A DNA stretch of 64,000 bases, taken from Nocardioides pini (GTDB taxonomy: Bacteria; Actinomycetota; Actinomycetes; Propionibacteriales; Nocardioidaceae). Below, piece by piece: positions 51,835 to 59,612 of this stretch (position 1 is the stretch's first letter; each line of letters starts with the position of its first letter). Position numbers and translations under genes: made by a program. The stretch covers positions 1,218,643 through 1,282,642 of the forward strand of contig NZ_JAPPUX010000001.1 in NCBI RefSeq assembly GCF_026712185.1, written 5' to 3'. The notes under the pieces were generated by a model. It worked only from the letters and a program-made list of their open reading frames with translations, ran no database searches and was not told where the DNA came from.

Positions 51835-53103
51835 ATGAGCATCGAGGACCCGTACGACGACTCGGCGCGCGAGCGCATCGTCGCCGAGCCGCCCAAGCGC
51901 GTGGAGGCGCCGGTGCGCCTGGCGTTCGAGCGCGACCGGGCGCGCGTCGTCCACGCGGCGGCCTCGCGCCGGCTCGCGGCCAAGACGCAGGTCGTCGGTC
52001 CGCAGACCGACGACTTCGTCCGCAACCGCCTCACGCACAGCCTCGAGGTGGCGCAGGTCGCGCGCGACCTCGCCCGCGCCATCGGGACGCACCCCGACAT
52101 CACGGAGACCGCCGCGCTCGCGCACGACCTCGGCCACCCGCCCTTCGGCCACAACGGTGAGCGGGTGCTGGCCGAGCTCAGCGCCGGGTGCGGGGGCTTC
52201 GAGGGCAACGCGCAGACCCTGCGCCTGCTGACCCGGCTGGAGTCGAAGACCTTCGACGCCGACGGTCGCTCGGCCGGGCTCAACCTCACCCGCGCCACCC
52301 TCGACGCCTGCACGAAGTACCCCTGGGCGCGCTCGGAGGCGACCGGGCCCCACGGGGTGCACGCCGACGGCACCCCGCGGGTCGTGGTGAAGTTCGGCGT
52401 CTACGACGACGACCGCCCGGTCTTCGACTGGCTGCGGTCCGGCGTCGCCGGGCGTCGGCGGTGCATCGAGGCGCAGGTGATGGACCTCGCCGACGACGTC
52501 GCGTACTCCGTCCACGACGTCGAGGACGGCATCGTCGCCGGTCGCCTCGACCTGACCCGGCTCGACCGCGACGCGCTCTGGGAGACCGTCCGCTCGTGGT
52601 ACCTGCCCGGGATCGACGACGCCGCGCTCGACGTGGCGCTCGACGACCTGCGTGCCGTGGGCAGCTGGCCCCGGTCGTCGTACGACGGCACCAGGCGCAG
52701 CCTGGCCGCGATCAAGAACCTCACCAGCGACCTCATCGGCCGCTTCTGCGGCAGCGTGCAGCAGGCCACCTTCGCCGCGACGGCGGGGGAGCCGCCCGTG
52801 CGCCACCGCGCCGACCTGGTGGTCCCCGAGGCCACCGAGGTCGAGATCGGGGTCCTCAAGGGGATCGCGGCGCACTACGTCATGCAGGCCGACGACCGCG
52901 TCGCCCTGATGGAGCGCCAGCGCCAGCTCGTCGCCGAGCTCGTCGAGGCCCTGTGGGAGCGCGGTGTCGACGCCCTCGACCCGGTCTTCGTCGAGGACTG
53001 GGAGCGGGCGACCGACGACGCCGGCCGGCGCCGCGTGGTCGTCGACCAGGTCGCGTCGCTCACCGACGCCAGCGCCGTGGCACGCCACGCCGCGCTCGTC
53101 TGA
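51835..53103 (+). CDS. dgt: Deoxyguanosinetriphosphate triphosphohydrolase-like protein
   Basis: A 422-residue HD-domain enzyme. RNRLTHSLEVAQVARDLA and AHDLGHPPFGHNGE carry the HD metal motif, and DLADDVAYSVHDVEDGI is the third metal segment. Dgt enzymes split dNTPs to nucleoside and triphosphate. Its place directly before dnaG is the conserved order. The stop codon lies inside a strong hairpin. Confidence 0.94.
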   Translation: MSIEDPYDDSARERIVAEPPKRVEAPVRLAFERDRARVVHAAASRRLAAKTQVVGPQTDDFVRNRLTHSLEVAQVARDLARAIGTHPDITETAALAHDLGHPPFGHNGERVLAELSAGCGGFEGNAQTLRLLTRLESKTFDADGRSAGLNLTRATLDACTKYPWARSEATGPHGVHADGTPRVVVKFGVYDDDRPVFDWLRSGVAGRRRCIEAQVMDLADDVAYSVHDVEDGIVAGRLDLTRLDRDALWETVRSWYLPGIDDAALDVALDDLRAVGSWPRSSYDGTRRSLAAIKNLTSDLIGRFCGSVQQATFAATAGEPPVRHRADLVVPEATEVEIGVLKGIAAHYVMQADDRVALMERQRQLVAELVEALWERGVDALDPVFVEDWERATDDAGRRRVVVDQVASLTDASAVARHAALV

Positions 53104-53132
53104 GGGGTTCGGCCGCGGCCGGACCCCTCAGA
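53099..53132. terminator. Bidirectional hairpin terminator between dgt and the YtxH gene
   Basis: TCTGAGGGGT (53099-53108) pairs perfectly with ACCCCTCAGA (53123-53132), and the interior CGGCCGCGGCCG (53110-53121) is itself a palindrome. It includes the dgt stop codon and can serve both converging transcripts. Confidence 0.75.
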
Positions 53133-53148
53133 CGTGCAAGCGCGCGAC

Positions 53149-53481
53149 CTACGGCAGGTTGCCCTGGGGGTAGGGGTCGTCCTGCCGCGCAGTGCTGTCG
53201 GGGTGCAGCTGCTCCTCGAGGTCGGAGCGGTGCTCACCGCTGCCGCTTCCCGAGGGCGTCACCTTGTCGGCGGCCGTGCTGGCGGCCGAGGCCACCTTGT
53301 CCTTCACCACGGGGGCCTTGTCCTTGGCGAGGTCTGCGGCCTGGTGCGCCTTCTCCTGGACCCGCGGGTCCTCCTTGACGCGGGTGGCCGCCTTCTTGAT
53401 CTGTTCGTAGCGCTCCCGGCCGGCCCGGGCGCCGAGCACGTAGCCGACACCTCCGGCGACGAGCAGCATGAGCTTCTTCAT
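53149..53481 (-). CDS. YtxH-like membrane-associated protein
   Basis: A 110-residue protein. One short N-terminal helix (MKKLMLLVAGGVGYVLGARAG) with the small-residue GYVLGARAG motif is followed by a charged, amphipathic Ala/Lys/Asp-rich stretch (KAHQAADLAKDKAPVVKDKV) resembling YtxH/LEA-type stress proteins. A Ser/Gly/Pro tail ends it. The ATG at 53481 has GGGAGAC upstream. It is the last of three small envelope genes. Confidence 0.7.
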   Translation of the reverse strand: MKKLMLLVAGGVGYVLGARAGRERYEQIKKAATRVKEDPRVQEKAHQAADLAKDKAPVVKDKVASAASTAADKVTPSGSGSGEHRSDLEEQLHPDSTARQDDPYPQGNLP

Positions 53482-53505
53482 GGAGTCTCCCTTCCCTGGT
53501 TGGCT

Positions 53506-53766
53506 TCAGCGGTCGCCGCGGCGCCGCCACAGCAGCAGCACCACGGCCATCGCCACGAGCGAGCCGGCGGCCGCGAGCACCTCGGTGCGCGGCTTGCCGG
53601 TGTCCGTCGTGGCGGCGTCCTTGAGCGAGGCCACCCGCTGCTGGGCCTGCGACTTCACGTCCAGCTTGGCGGCGAGCTGGTCGACGGTCCCGGCCAGCTG
53701 CTCGCGCTGGAGCGCGATCTCGGCCTCGAGCTGGGCAGGCGTCTTCTCCGGCGTCTGGTCACTCAT
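53506..53766 (-). CDS. DUF3618 domain-containing protein
   Basis: An 86-residue protein with the DUF3618 pattern AQLEAEIALQREQLAGTVDQLAAKL, an amphipathic helix, then one C-terminal membrane helix (VLAAAGSLVAMAVVLLLW) and a basic end. It starts inside the 3' end of the holin-X gene (8-nt overlap). Function is unknown; it is usually found with phage-holin-family and YtxH genes, as here. Confidence 0.83.
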   Translation of the reverse strand: MSDQTPEKTPAQLEAEIALQREQLAGTVDQLAAKLDVKSQAQQRVASLKDAATTDTGKPRTEVLAAAGSLVAMAVVLLLWRRRGDR

Positions 53767-54178
53767 GGTGGTCTCCCTTCACCGTCGCGAGGTCGTCCTT
53801 CAACCCCTGGATCGCCCGCTCCGGCGCCGGCGGGCCGGCCTCGGCGACCTTGTTGCGGCCGACCAGGCCGGCGACGGCCGCCCCGGCCAGGAGGACCAGC
53901 GCCACGAGGAGGCCGGCCAGCCAGGCGTCGACGACGAGCGCGAGGGCGATGACCGCGGTCGCGACCAGCGTGCCGAGCGCGAAGAACGCCAGCAGCCCGG
54001 CGACGCTGAACATGCCGATCCCGGCACCCGCACGCTTGCCCTTCTGGGCGACCTCGGCTTGCGCGAGACGCATCTCCGAGCGGATGAGCTCGGGGAGCTG
54101 CTGGCTGAGCTGGTGGACGAGCGCGCCGAGGGTCTGCTCCTGTGCCTGACCCTCTGGCGCACGGTGCTGAGCGGTCAT
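53759..54178 (-). CDS. Phage holin family protein (actinobacterial holin-X, DUF1469-like)
   Basis: A 139-residue membrane protein. The N-terminal amphipathic helix (LVHQLSQQLPELIRSEMRLAQAEV) precedes two membrane helices (IGMFSVAGLLAFFALGTLVA; LAGLLVALVLLAGAAVAGLV). Despite the name it is a chromosomal envelope protein with no phage context here. ATG 54178 is chosen; the longer frame runs antisense to the dnaG upstream region. Confidence 0.83.
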   Translation of the reverse strand: MTAQHRAPEGQAQEQTLGALVHQLSQQLPELIRSEMRLAQAEVAQKGKRAGAGIGMFSVAGLLAFFALGTLVATAVIALALVVDAWLAGLLVALVLLAGAAVAGLVGRNKVAEAGPPAPERAIQGLKDDLATVKGDHHE

Positions 54179-54304
54179 GCTTCGACCTTCCCAGACGCTT
54201 CGGCGGCACACCAGCGACGTACGCCCCAAGGGGTGGCCGGACCCGACGACCGGGCTACGGACGGCCGTTGTGGAGACTCCGCGGTGGTCGTGGGAGGGCG
54301 CCCG

Positions 54305-54310
54305 TAGACT
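54305..54310 (+). promoter_or_regulatory. -10-like box TAGACT for dnaG
   Basis: TAGACT with a 7-nt spacer (CCCGGGC) to the GTG at 54318. Confidence 0.5.
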
Positions 54311-54317
54311 CCCGGGC

Positions 54318-56222
54318 GTGGCAGGCCGGATTCGCGACGACGACATCGCCGAGGTGCGCGAGAAGGCGCGGATCGACGACGTGGTGTCGGGCTACGTCAC
54401 GCTCAAGCGCGCCGGGGGCGGGTCGCTCAAGGGCCTGTGCCCCTTCCACGACGAGAAGACGCCGTCGTTCAACGTCAACCCGGCCCGCCAGTTCTTCCAC
54501 TGCTTCGGCTGCGGCGAGGGCGGCGACGTCATCTCCTTCCTCATGAAGGTCGACGGGCTCACCTTCACCGAGGCCGTCGAGCGGCTCGCGGACAAGTTCG
54601 GCGTCCAGCTGCGACGCGAGGACGGCGACGACGAGCCCGTACGCCCGCGCGGACCGGCTCGCGGTCGGCTGATCGAGGCGCACAAGGTCGCCCAGGAGTT
54701 CTACGCCGAGCAGTTGTCCGGCCGCGACGCCGTGGTCGCGCGACAGTTCCTCCACGAGCGCGGGTTCGACCAGGCCGCGGCCGCCACCTTCGGGGTGGGC
54801 TTCGCGCCGCGCGACGGCGAGGCCCTCGTGCGTCACCTGCGCGGCCGGCGCTTCAGCGACGAGGAGTCGGTCGCTGCCGGCCTCGTCGCGCTCGGCCGCT
54901 CCCACTACGACCGCTTCCGCGGCCGTCTGGTGTGGCCGATCCGCGAGGCCAACGGCGACACGATCGGCTTCGGCGCGCGCCGCATCTTCGACGACGACCG
55001 CATCGAGGCGAAGTACCTCAACACCTCCGAGACCGCGATCTACAAGAAGAGCCAGGTGCTCTACGGCATCGACCTGGCCCGGGCCGCGATGAAGGACAGC
55101 CAGCAGGCCGTCGTGGTCGAGGGCTACACCGACGTGATGGCCTGCCACCTCGCGGGCGTCAAGACCGCGGTGGCCTCGTGCGGCACGGCCTTCGGCCAGG
55201 ACCACGCGCGGGTGCTGCGCCGCTTCCTCGGCGACCACGACACCACCAGCGGTGAGGTGATCTTCACCTTCGACGGCGACTCGGCCGGGCAGAAGGCCGC
55301 CATGAAGGTCCTCGACAGCGACCAGGTGTTCGCCTCGCAGACCTACGTCGCGGTCGCGCCCGAGGGGATGGACCCCTGCGACCTGCGGCTCAAGGAGGGG
55401 GACGAGGCCGTGCGCGAGCTGGTCGCCAGCCGCCAGCCCCTCTACCGCTTCGCCCTCGACAACGTCCTCACCCGCTACGACCTCGACCGTGCCGACGGCC
55501 GCGTCGACGCGCTGCGTGACGCGGCGGGGCTGGTGGCCGGCATCCGCGACAAGACCAAGGTCGAGACGTTCTCCCGCGAGCTCGCCCACATGGTCGGGGT
55601 CGACCTCGACCAGGTGCGGGCCGAGGTGCGCCGGGCAGCGGGGCGGCCCGCCCCCGCCAGGGACGAGCGCCGTCCGGTCCGCGGGGGCGATGCCCCGCAG
55701 GTGGCCGAGCCGGCCCGTCCAGCGCTGCCGAGCCTGTCCGACCCGCGGTTCCTCATCGAGCGCGAGCTGCTCAAGCTCGTCATCCAGCACCCTGCCGGGG
55801 TGGGCCGCACGACCACCCACGTGACCGCGGCCGACTTCACCCACCCGACGTTCCAGGGCGTCTGGGAGGCGGTGACCGCGGCCGGGGGTCCCGTCGCCGG
55901 CGTCGACGACGTCGGCTGGGCCGCCAAGGTGCGCGGGTCGGCCACCGACCCCGCCGTCGTCGCGGCGGTCACCGAGCTCGCCGTCGAGCCGGTGCGCGGC
56001 ACCACCGACCCCAACCCGACGTTCGCCGTCGCCTACGTCTACCGCCTCCAGGAGCTCACCACGTCGCGCCGCATCGCCGACGTCAAGGCGCGCCTGCAGC
56101 GCACCAACCCCGTGGAGCACGCCCTCGACTACAACCGGATGTTCGGCGAGCTCGTCATGCTCGAGCAGCACCGTCGCAAGCTGCGCGAGGGCGCCGTGGG
56201 CCAGCCCGGAGGTCAGTCCTGA
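54318..56222 (+). CDS. dnaG: DNA primase
   Basis: A 634-residue primase. The CHC2 zinc finger has C41, H44, C62 and C65 (GLCPFHDEKTPSF, FFHCFGCGEGGDV). The Toprim core has VVVEGYTDVMACHLAG and FTFDGDSAGQKAA, and a C-terminal DnaB-interaction domain begins about residue 470. It makes RNA primers for replication. GTG 54318 fits the family N-terminus and the TAGACT box. Its stop overlaps the next ATG (TGATG). Confidence 0.96.
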   Translation: MAGRIRDDDIAEVREKARIDDVVSGYVTLKRAGGGSLKGLCPFHDEKTPSFNVNPARQFFHCFGCGEGGDVISFLMKVDGLTFTEAVERLADKFGVQLRREDGDDEPVRPRGPARGRLIEAHKVAQEFYAEQLSGRDAVVARQFLHERGFDQAAAATFGVGFAPRDGEALVRHLRGRRFSDEESVAAGLVALGRSHYDRFRGRLVWPIREANGDTIGFGARRIFDDDRIEAKYLNTSETAIYKKSQVLYGIDLARAAMKDSQQAVVVEGYTDVMACHLAGVKTAVASCGTAFGQDHARVLRRFLGDHDTTSGEVIFTFDGDSAGQKAAMKVLDSDQVFASQTYVAVAPEGMDPCDLRLKEGDEAVRELVASRQPLYRFALDNVLTRYDLDRADGRVDALRDAAGLVAGIRDKTKVETFSRELAHMVGVDLDQVRAEVRRAAGRPAPARDERRPVRGGDAPQVAEPARPALPSLSDPRFLIERELLKLVIQHPAGVGRTTTHVTAADFTHPTFQGVWEAVTAAGGPVAGVDDVGWAAKVRGSATDPAVVAAVTELAVEPVRGTTDPNPTFAVAYVYRLQELTTSRRIADVKARLQRTNPVEHALDYNRMFGELVMLEQHRRKLREGAVGQPGGQS

Positions 56223-56734
56223 TGGCGCCCATCGGCTGGGGGCGGCGTCCGCACGGCTCGTCCGTGACCGTGCCACGCGGGGAGAAGGTGCTCGCCCTCA
56301 CGACCGCGGCCGACGGCACCACGCTCGCCGGCACGCGGGACGCGTTCTACGTCGTCCGCGAGGGGGAGACCCGACGTGTGCCGTGGGAGCAGGTCGAGGC
56401 GGCCAACTGGGACCGCGACACCGACGTCTTCCGGCTCGCCGAGGTCGGCAGCTGGGGCGAGGAACGACCCGTCCACACCGTCACGCTCACCGACCCGGGG
56501 CGGTTGCCCGAGCTGGTCCGCGAGCGCGTCACCGCGAGCGTCGTGCTCCAGCGCCACGTGTCGCTGGGGCGGCGTCGCGGCCTGCGCGTGATCGCGCGCC
56601 GCGCGCCCTCGGGCGCGGGTGGCGTCCAGTGGGTCTACGAGTACGACGAGGGTGTCGACCCCGGCGACCCCGAGGTCCGCGCGGCCGCCCGGGAGGCGCT
56701 CGAGCTCGCCCGTCGCGACGTCGGCCTGCCCTGA
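56222..56734 (+). CDS. Conserved hypothetical protein downstream of dnaG
   Basis: A 170-residue soluble protein, beta-rich in the N-terminal 90 residues (VLALTTAADGTTLAGTRDAF, then WEQVEAANWDRDTDVF, resembling a PH-like fold) and charged in the C-terminal half. Such genes commonly follow dnaG in Actinobacteria. Function is unknown. It is translationally coupled to dnaG by a 1-nt overlap. Confidence 0.75.
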   Translation: MAPIGWGRRPHGSSVTVPRGEKVLALTTAADGTTLAGTRDAFYVVREGETRRVPWEQVEAANWDRDTDVFRLAEVGSWGEERPVHTVTLTDPGRLPELVRERVTASVVLQRHVSLGRRRGLRVIARRAPSGAGGVQWVYEYDEGVDPGDPEVRAAAREALELARRDVGLP

Positions 56735-56786
56735 TTTCACCCGCGGTGTCGGGGCTTGCTAAGGTTTCGCCTCGCTGCACAAGCGA

Positions 56787-56859
56787 TCCCCTGTAGCTCA
56801 ACTGGCAGAGCATTCGGCTGTTAACCGGAGGGTTGTTGGTTCGAGTCCAACCGGGGGAG
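56787..56859 (+). tRNA. tRNA-Asn (anticodon GTT)
   Basis: A 73-nt cloverleaf. The acceptor pairs TCCCCTG with CGGGGGA, the D arm is GCTC/GAGC, the anticodon loop is CTGTTAA with GTT, and the T arm is GTTGG-TTCGAGT-CCAAC. CCA is not encoded. A TAAGGT box at 56760-56765 could be its -10. Confidence 0.95.
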
Positions 56860-56864
56860 CCGAC

Positions 56865-56903
56865 GGACCGCCCCCGACCTGCACGACAGGTCGGGGGCGG
56901 TCC
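56865..56903 (+). terminator. Terminator hairpin after tRNA-Asn
   Basis: A perfect 17-bp stem (56865-56881 with 56887-56903; arms begin GGACCGCCCCC) with a 5-nt loop CACGA starts 6 nt after the tRNA. There is no T-run. Confidence 0.8.
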
Positions 56904-56970
56904 TGTCTGTGTCGCCCGTCATGCTCGCGGGGTTCGACGGATCGGCAGGCACACATCCGGGTACCGCGTC

Positions 56971-57040
56971 GCAGGTCCCTGCGGAGTCGCGACTCCACCG
57001 GGGCTCAGGTCCGGGTGGTCAAGAAGCGGCCACCCGGACC
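56971..57040 (+). repeat. Three consecutive hairpins upstream of the GAF-ANTAR gene
   Basis: GCAGG-TC-CCTGC (56971-56982), the perfect palindrome GGAGTCGCGACTCC (56983-56996), and an 11-bp perfect stem GGTCCGGGTGG / CCACCCGGACC (57008-57018 with 57030-57040, 11-nt loop). They fill the gap between the tRNA terminator and a TACGCT box at 57091-57096. Whether they are RNA structures or DNA operators depends on where transcription begins. Confidence 0.5.
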
Positions 57041-57137
57041 GATCCTTGTCGCCTGCCGCCTCACGGCTCCCTGGTCGACGGACGGCTCTATACGCTTCGC
57101 TCGGGTGTCGTACCAAGGGGAAGGGGAAGGCGTGGGC

Positions 57138-57833
57138 ATGGACCGTCACGAGTTCGGTCGGAGGCTCGCCGAGGCTGCGAGGGCGATGTCGGGCGGCCGT
57201 CATCCCTCCGACACGCTGCCGCAGATCGCTGCGATGGCCGTCGACCTGATCGACTCCTGCGACGTCGCCGGCGTCTGCGTGCTCCGACCGGGACGCAACG
57301 ACACCTGCGCCCACACCCACGCCTCGGTGCAGGTGATGGACGACCTGCAGCACGACCTCGCCGAGGGTCCGGCCATGGGGGGTGCGTCGAGTCCCGACGT
57401 GATGTCGATCGGTGACCTCTCCGGCGACGCCCCGTGGCCGAGGTGGGCCAGCGAGGTCGTCGAGAGGACCGGGGTGCGGTCCTACCTCGGCTTCCGGCTG
57501 TTCGTGGAGGGCGACGACAGCATCGGACTGCTCAACCTCTACGCCTACGAGCCCCACGCGTTCGACCACGAGGACCAGCTCGACGGCCTGGTGGCGGCCG
57601 CGCACGCGTCGGTCGCGCTCAGCTCGTCGGTGCGGCACGACCAGATGCACACGGCCCTGACCAGCCGCCAGCTGATCGGCGAGGCGACCGGGATCCTGCG
57701 CGAGCGCTTCGAGCTGACGTCCGAGCAGGCCTTCGCCGTGCTCAAGCGGCTCTCCTCGCAGCAGAACATCAAGCTCTTCGCCGTGGCCCAGCACGTGGTG
57801 GAGACGGGCACCCTGCCCGGCTCCGCACCGTGA
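57138..57833 (+). CDS. GAF and ANTAR domain-containing RNA-binding regulator
   Basis: A 231-residue protein. The GAF sensor occupies about 20-160 (VAGVCVLRPGRN, VRSYLGFRLFVEGDDSIG) and a C-terminal ANTAR domain about 165-225 (TSRQLIGEATGILRERFELT, AFAVLKRLSSQQNIKLFAVA). ANTAR proteins bind paired RNA hairpins to prevent transcription termination; the GAF ligand is unknown. ATG 57138 follows AAGGGGAAGG; a GTG two codons earlier is possible. Long inverted repeats lie on both sides of the gene. Confidence 0.88.
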   Translation: MDRHEFGRRLAEAARAMSGGRHPSDTLPQIAAMAVDLIDSCDVAGVCVLRPGRNDTCAHTHASVQVMDDLQHDLAEGPAMGGASSPDVMSIGDLSGDAPWPRWASEVVERTGVRSYLGFRLFVEGDDSIGLLNLYAYEPHAFDHEDQLDGLVAAAHASVALSSSVRHDQMHTALTSRQLIGEATGILRERFELTSEQAFAVLKRLSSQQNIKLFAVAQHVVETGTLPGSAP

Positions 57834-57858
57834 CCCGGGCTCCGCTCCCCGTTGCCGT

Positions 57859-57900
57859 GGCGTAACGCTTCCGCGACGCGTGTGAACTGTGCGTTACGCC
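57859..57900. repeat. 10-bp inverted repeat between the ANTAR gene and the 57.9 kb gene
   Basis: GGCGTAACGC (57859-57868) and GCGTTACGCC (57891-57900) are exact inverted copies 22 nt apart. It may be a terminator for the ANTAR gene or a two-half-site operator for the next gene, whose ATG is 37 nt downstream. Confidence 0.5.
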
Positions 57901-57937
57901 GACCCGGTCCGCGGCCGGCCTGGGTCAGGCTGGCGCC

Positions 57938-58819
57938 ATGAGCGCAGGACCGATGGATGGCGCCCCCGACCGCTGCGAGTTCGTCGTACGCCCGGACGGG
58001 ACCGTGGTGGGCGACGACGGCGCGGCTGGTGCGCTCGCCGGTGCCCTGCCCTACACGGGTCGGCTGGCGCGCCGCGCGGGCGAGCTCGTCGAGGTCGGCG
58101 ACCTGCGGGCGCTGGAGGCGCTGGGCGCGCGGCGCCTGACCGTCGGGGTGACCTGGACCCCGGCCGGGGAGGGCACCTACCGGGCGGTTCTCGTGCCCGC
58201 CGAGCCCCGCACCCTCCCGAGCTTCATGGTGGTCGGCGGCGCGGACACCGCCGCGACCGTCGCGCACTGCGTCGACCGGGTGCTGGCGGTCGGGGGAGTC
58301 CGCTGGAGCGGCATCGTCACCGCGGGGTCCCGGGTCGTCGCCAGCGCGGGGGACGGGGCGGCGACCAGCCGCCTCGCCGAGGTCGGCAACCGCATGCTCG
58401 CGATCCTGCGGTCGCTCGAGGACCAGCACGTGGCCGGCTTCGTGCGCCTGCGCTTCGAGAAGGCGTCCGTCGTGGGCGCGTCGCTCGGTCGCCACGCGCT
58501 GGTGGCCTGCGCGGGCGTCACTGACGACGAGGACCTGCTCGCGACGATCGACGAGGTGCGCGCGATCCTGGCCGACCGGGACCTGTCGACGGTGCCGACG
58601 CCGCAGGACCCGGCCGCCCACGAAGCGGCTGCCGACGAGTCGACCGACGAGTCCGCCGTCGAGATCGAGGTGACGGCCACACCCGCGCCGCCGCCGCTCG
58701 TCGGCGCGCGGTTCGCGGGCGCGGGCACACGGCAGCCGCGCACGGGTCGGCGTCGGTTCGGGCGGGGGAGCCTCAGCCCCAGCCCAGGGGGAACACCTCG
58801 AAGGTCGACGCGTGGGTGA
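57938..58819 (+). CDS. Hypothetical protein, possible roadblock/LC7-like C-terminal region
   Basis: A 293-residue soluble protein. The N-terminal part (about 1-90) has a beta-rich CEFVVRPDGTVVGDDG segment. About residues 105-205 (WSGIVTAGSRVVASAGDGAA, FVRLRFEKASVVGASLGRHA, LLATIDEVRAIL) recall a roadblock/LC7 alpha-beta fold; this is only a pattern impression. The last 90 residues are Asp/Glu then Arg/Gly-rich and look disordered. The 3' end overlaps the convergent PIG-L gene by 47 nt, and part of the tail may be antisense to coding sequence. Confidence 0.55.
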   Translation: MSAGPMDGAPDRCEFVVRPDGTVVGDDGAAGALAGALPYTGRLARRAGELVEVGDLRALEALGARRLTVGVTWTPAGEGTYRAVLVPAEPRTLPSFMVVGGADTAATVAHCVDRVLAVGGVRWSGIVTAGSRVVASAGDGAATSRLAEVGNRMLAILRSLEDQHVAGFVRLRFEKASVVGASLGRHALVACAGVTDDEDLLATIDEVRAILADRDLSTVPTPQDPAAHEAAADESTDESAVEIEVTATPAPPPLVGARFAGAGTRQPRTGRRRFGRGSLSPSPGGTPRRSTRG

Positions 58820-59525
58820 CGCCGAGCCCCTGCCCGCCGCCACGCAGGATCCCGTCGAGGAACTCCTCGGGGTCCCAGCCCTCCCAGCCGAGGCCCTCGA
58901 TGTAGGCCCGGTGCTCCTTCAGGGAGGCGACACCGGCCGCGAACGTGTCGGTCACGTCCACGGCGTGCGTGGCCTGCGGTGACCCGCCCGCCCACACCGC
59001 CCTCACGCCACCCCAGGGCTCGAGGCCGTCGGTGAGCTGCTCGGGGAACACCCAGCGGTTGCCGGCGTCGCGGACCGCGTCGAGGAGCGCTTTGCCCACG
59101 GCGATGTGGTCGGCCTGGTTGAGGTTGGTGCCGCCGAAGGTCTCGCGGAAGTTGATGGTCAGCGCGATGTCGGGTCGCTGCTCGCGGACGACCTGCGCGA
59201 GCACCCGCCGCAGCCCCACGCCGTACTCGAGGATCCCGTCGGGCAGGCGGAGGAACAGCACCTCGTCGACCCCGACGGCGGCAGCCGAGGCGATCTCCTC
59301 CGCCTCGCGCAGGGACCCGCACTCGTCGGGGTGGATCCCGTCGATGCCGGCCTCACCGCTGGTCACCATGCAGTAGACGACCCTCTTCCCCTGGCCCGTC
59401 CACCGGGCGACCGCGGCGGCCGAGCCGTACTCGATGTCGTCCGGGTGCGCCACGACGAACAGGGCGGTCTCCCAGTCCTCGGGCAGCGGTTCGAAGGAGG
59501 GGGGCGCGGGTCGTTCGGCGGTCAT
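58773..59525 (-). CDS. PIG-L family deacetylase (LmbE-like)
   Basis: A 250-residue zinc deacetylase. FVVAHPDDIEYG (H27, D30) and the later TNLNQADHIAVGKA supply the metal ligands; MVTSGEAGI is also typical. Members remove N-acetyl groups from sugars, including in mycothiol synthesis and detoxification (MshB, Mca), but the short LmbE-like form here is not clearly either. It is divergent from the molybdenum oxidase gene. Confidence 0.88.
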   Translation of the reverse strand: MTAERPAPPSFEPLPEDWETALFVVAHPDDIEYGSAAAVARWTGQGKRVVYCMVTSGEAGIDGIHPDECGSLREAEEIASAAAVGVDEVLFLRLPDGILEYGVGLRRVLAQVVREQRPDIALTINFRETFGGTNLNQADHIAVGKALLDAVRDAGNRWVFPEQLTDGLEPWGGVRAVWAGGSPQATHAVDVTDTFAAGVASLKEHRAYIEGLGWEGWDPEEFLDGILRGGGQGLGVTHASTFEVFPLGWG

Positions 59526-59600
59526 GTCCCGAGCATGGCACCGCGACTACGTCGTGTCTGCCGACCGAAGTTGTGTAGTGAAACGAACGACTTACTCCTA

Positions 59601-59606
59601 TATGGT
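59601..59606 (+). promoter_or_regulatory. -10-like box TATGGT for the molybdopterin oxidase gene
   Basis: TATGGT with a 6-nt spacer to the ATG at 59613, in the most A/T-rich intergenic stretch of this region (59571-59606). Confidence 0.5.
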
Positions 59607-59612
59607 CGGCGC

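Noticed and set aside
53759..54178. Prophage remnant based on the holin-family gene
   Set aside because: No other phage genes are present, and this holin family is a common chromosomal envelope protein in Actinobacteria.
57545..58843. Minus-strand frame of 432 codons opposite the ANTAR and 57.9 kb genes
   Set aside because: Composition is Arg/Ala-rich with no family match and it covers the coding strand of the GAF-ANTAR gene.
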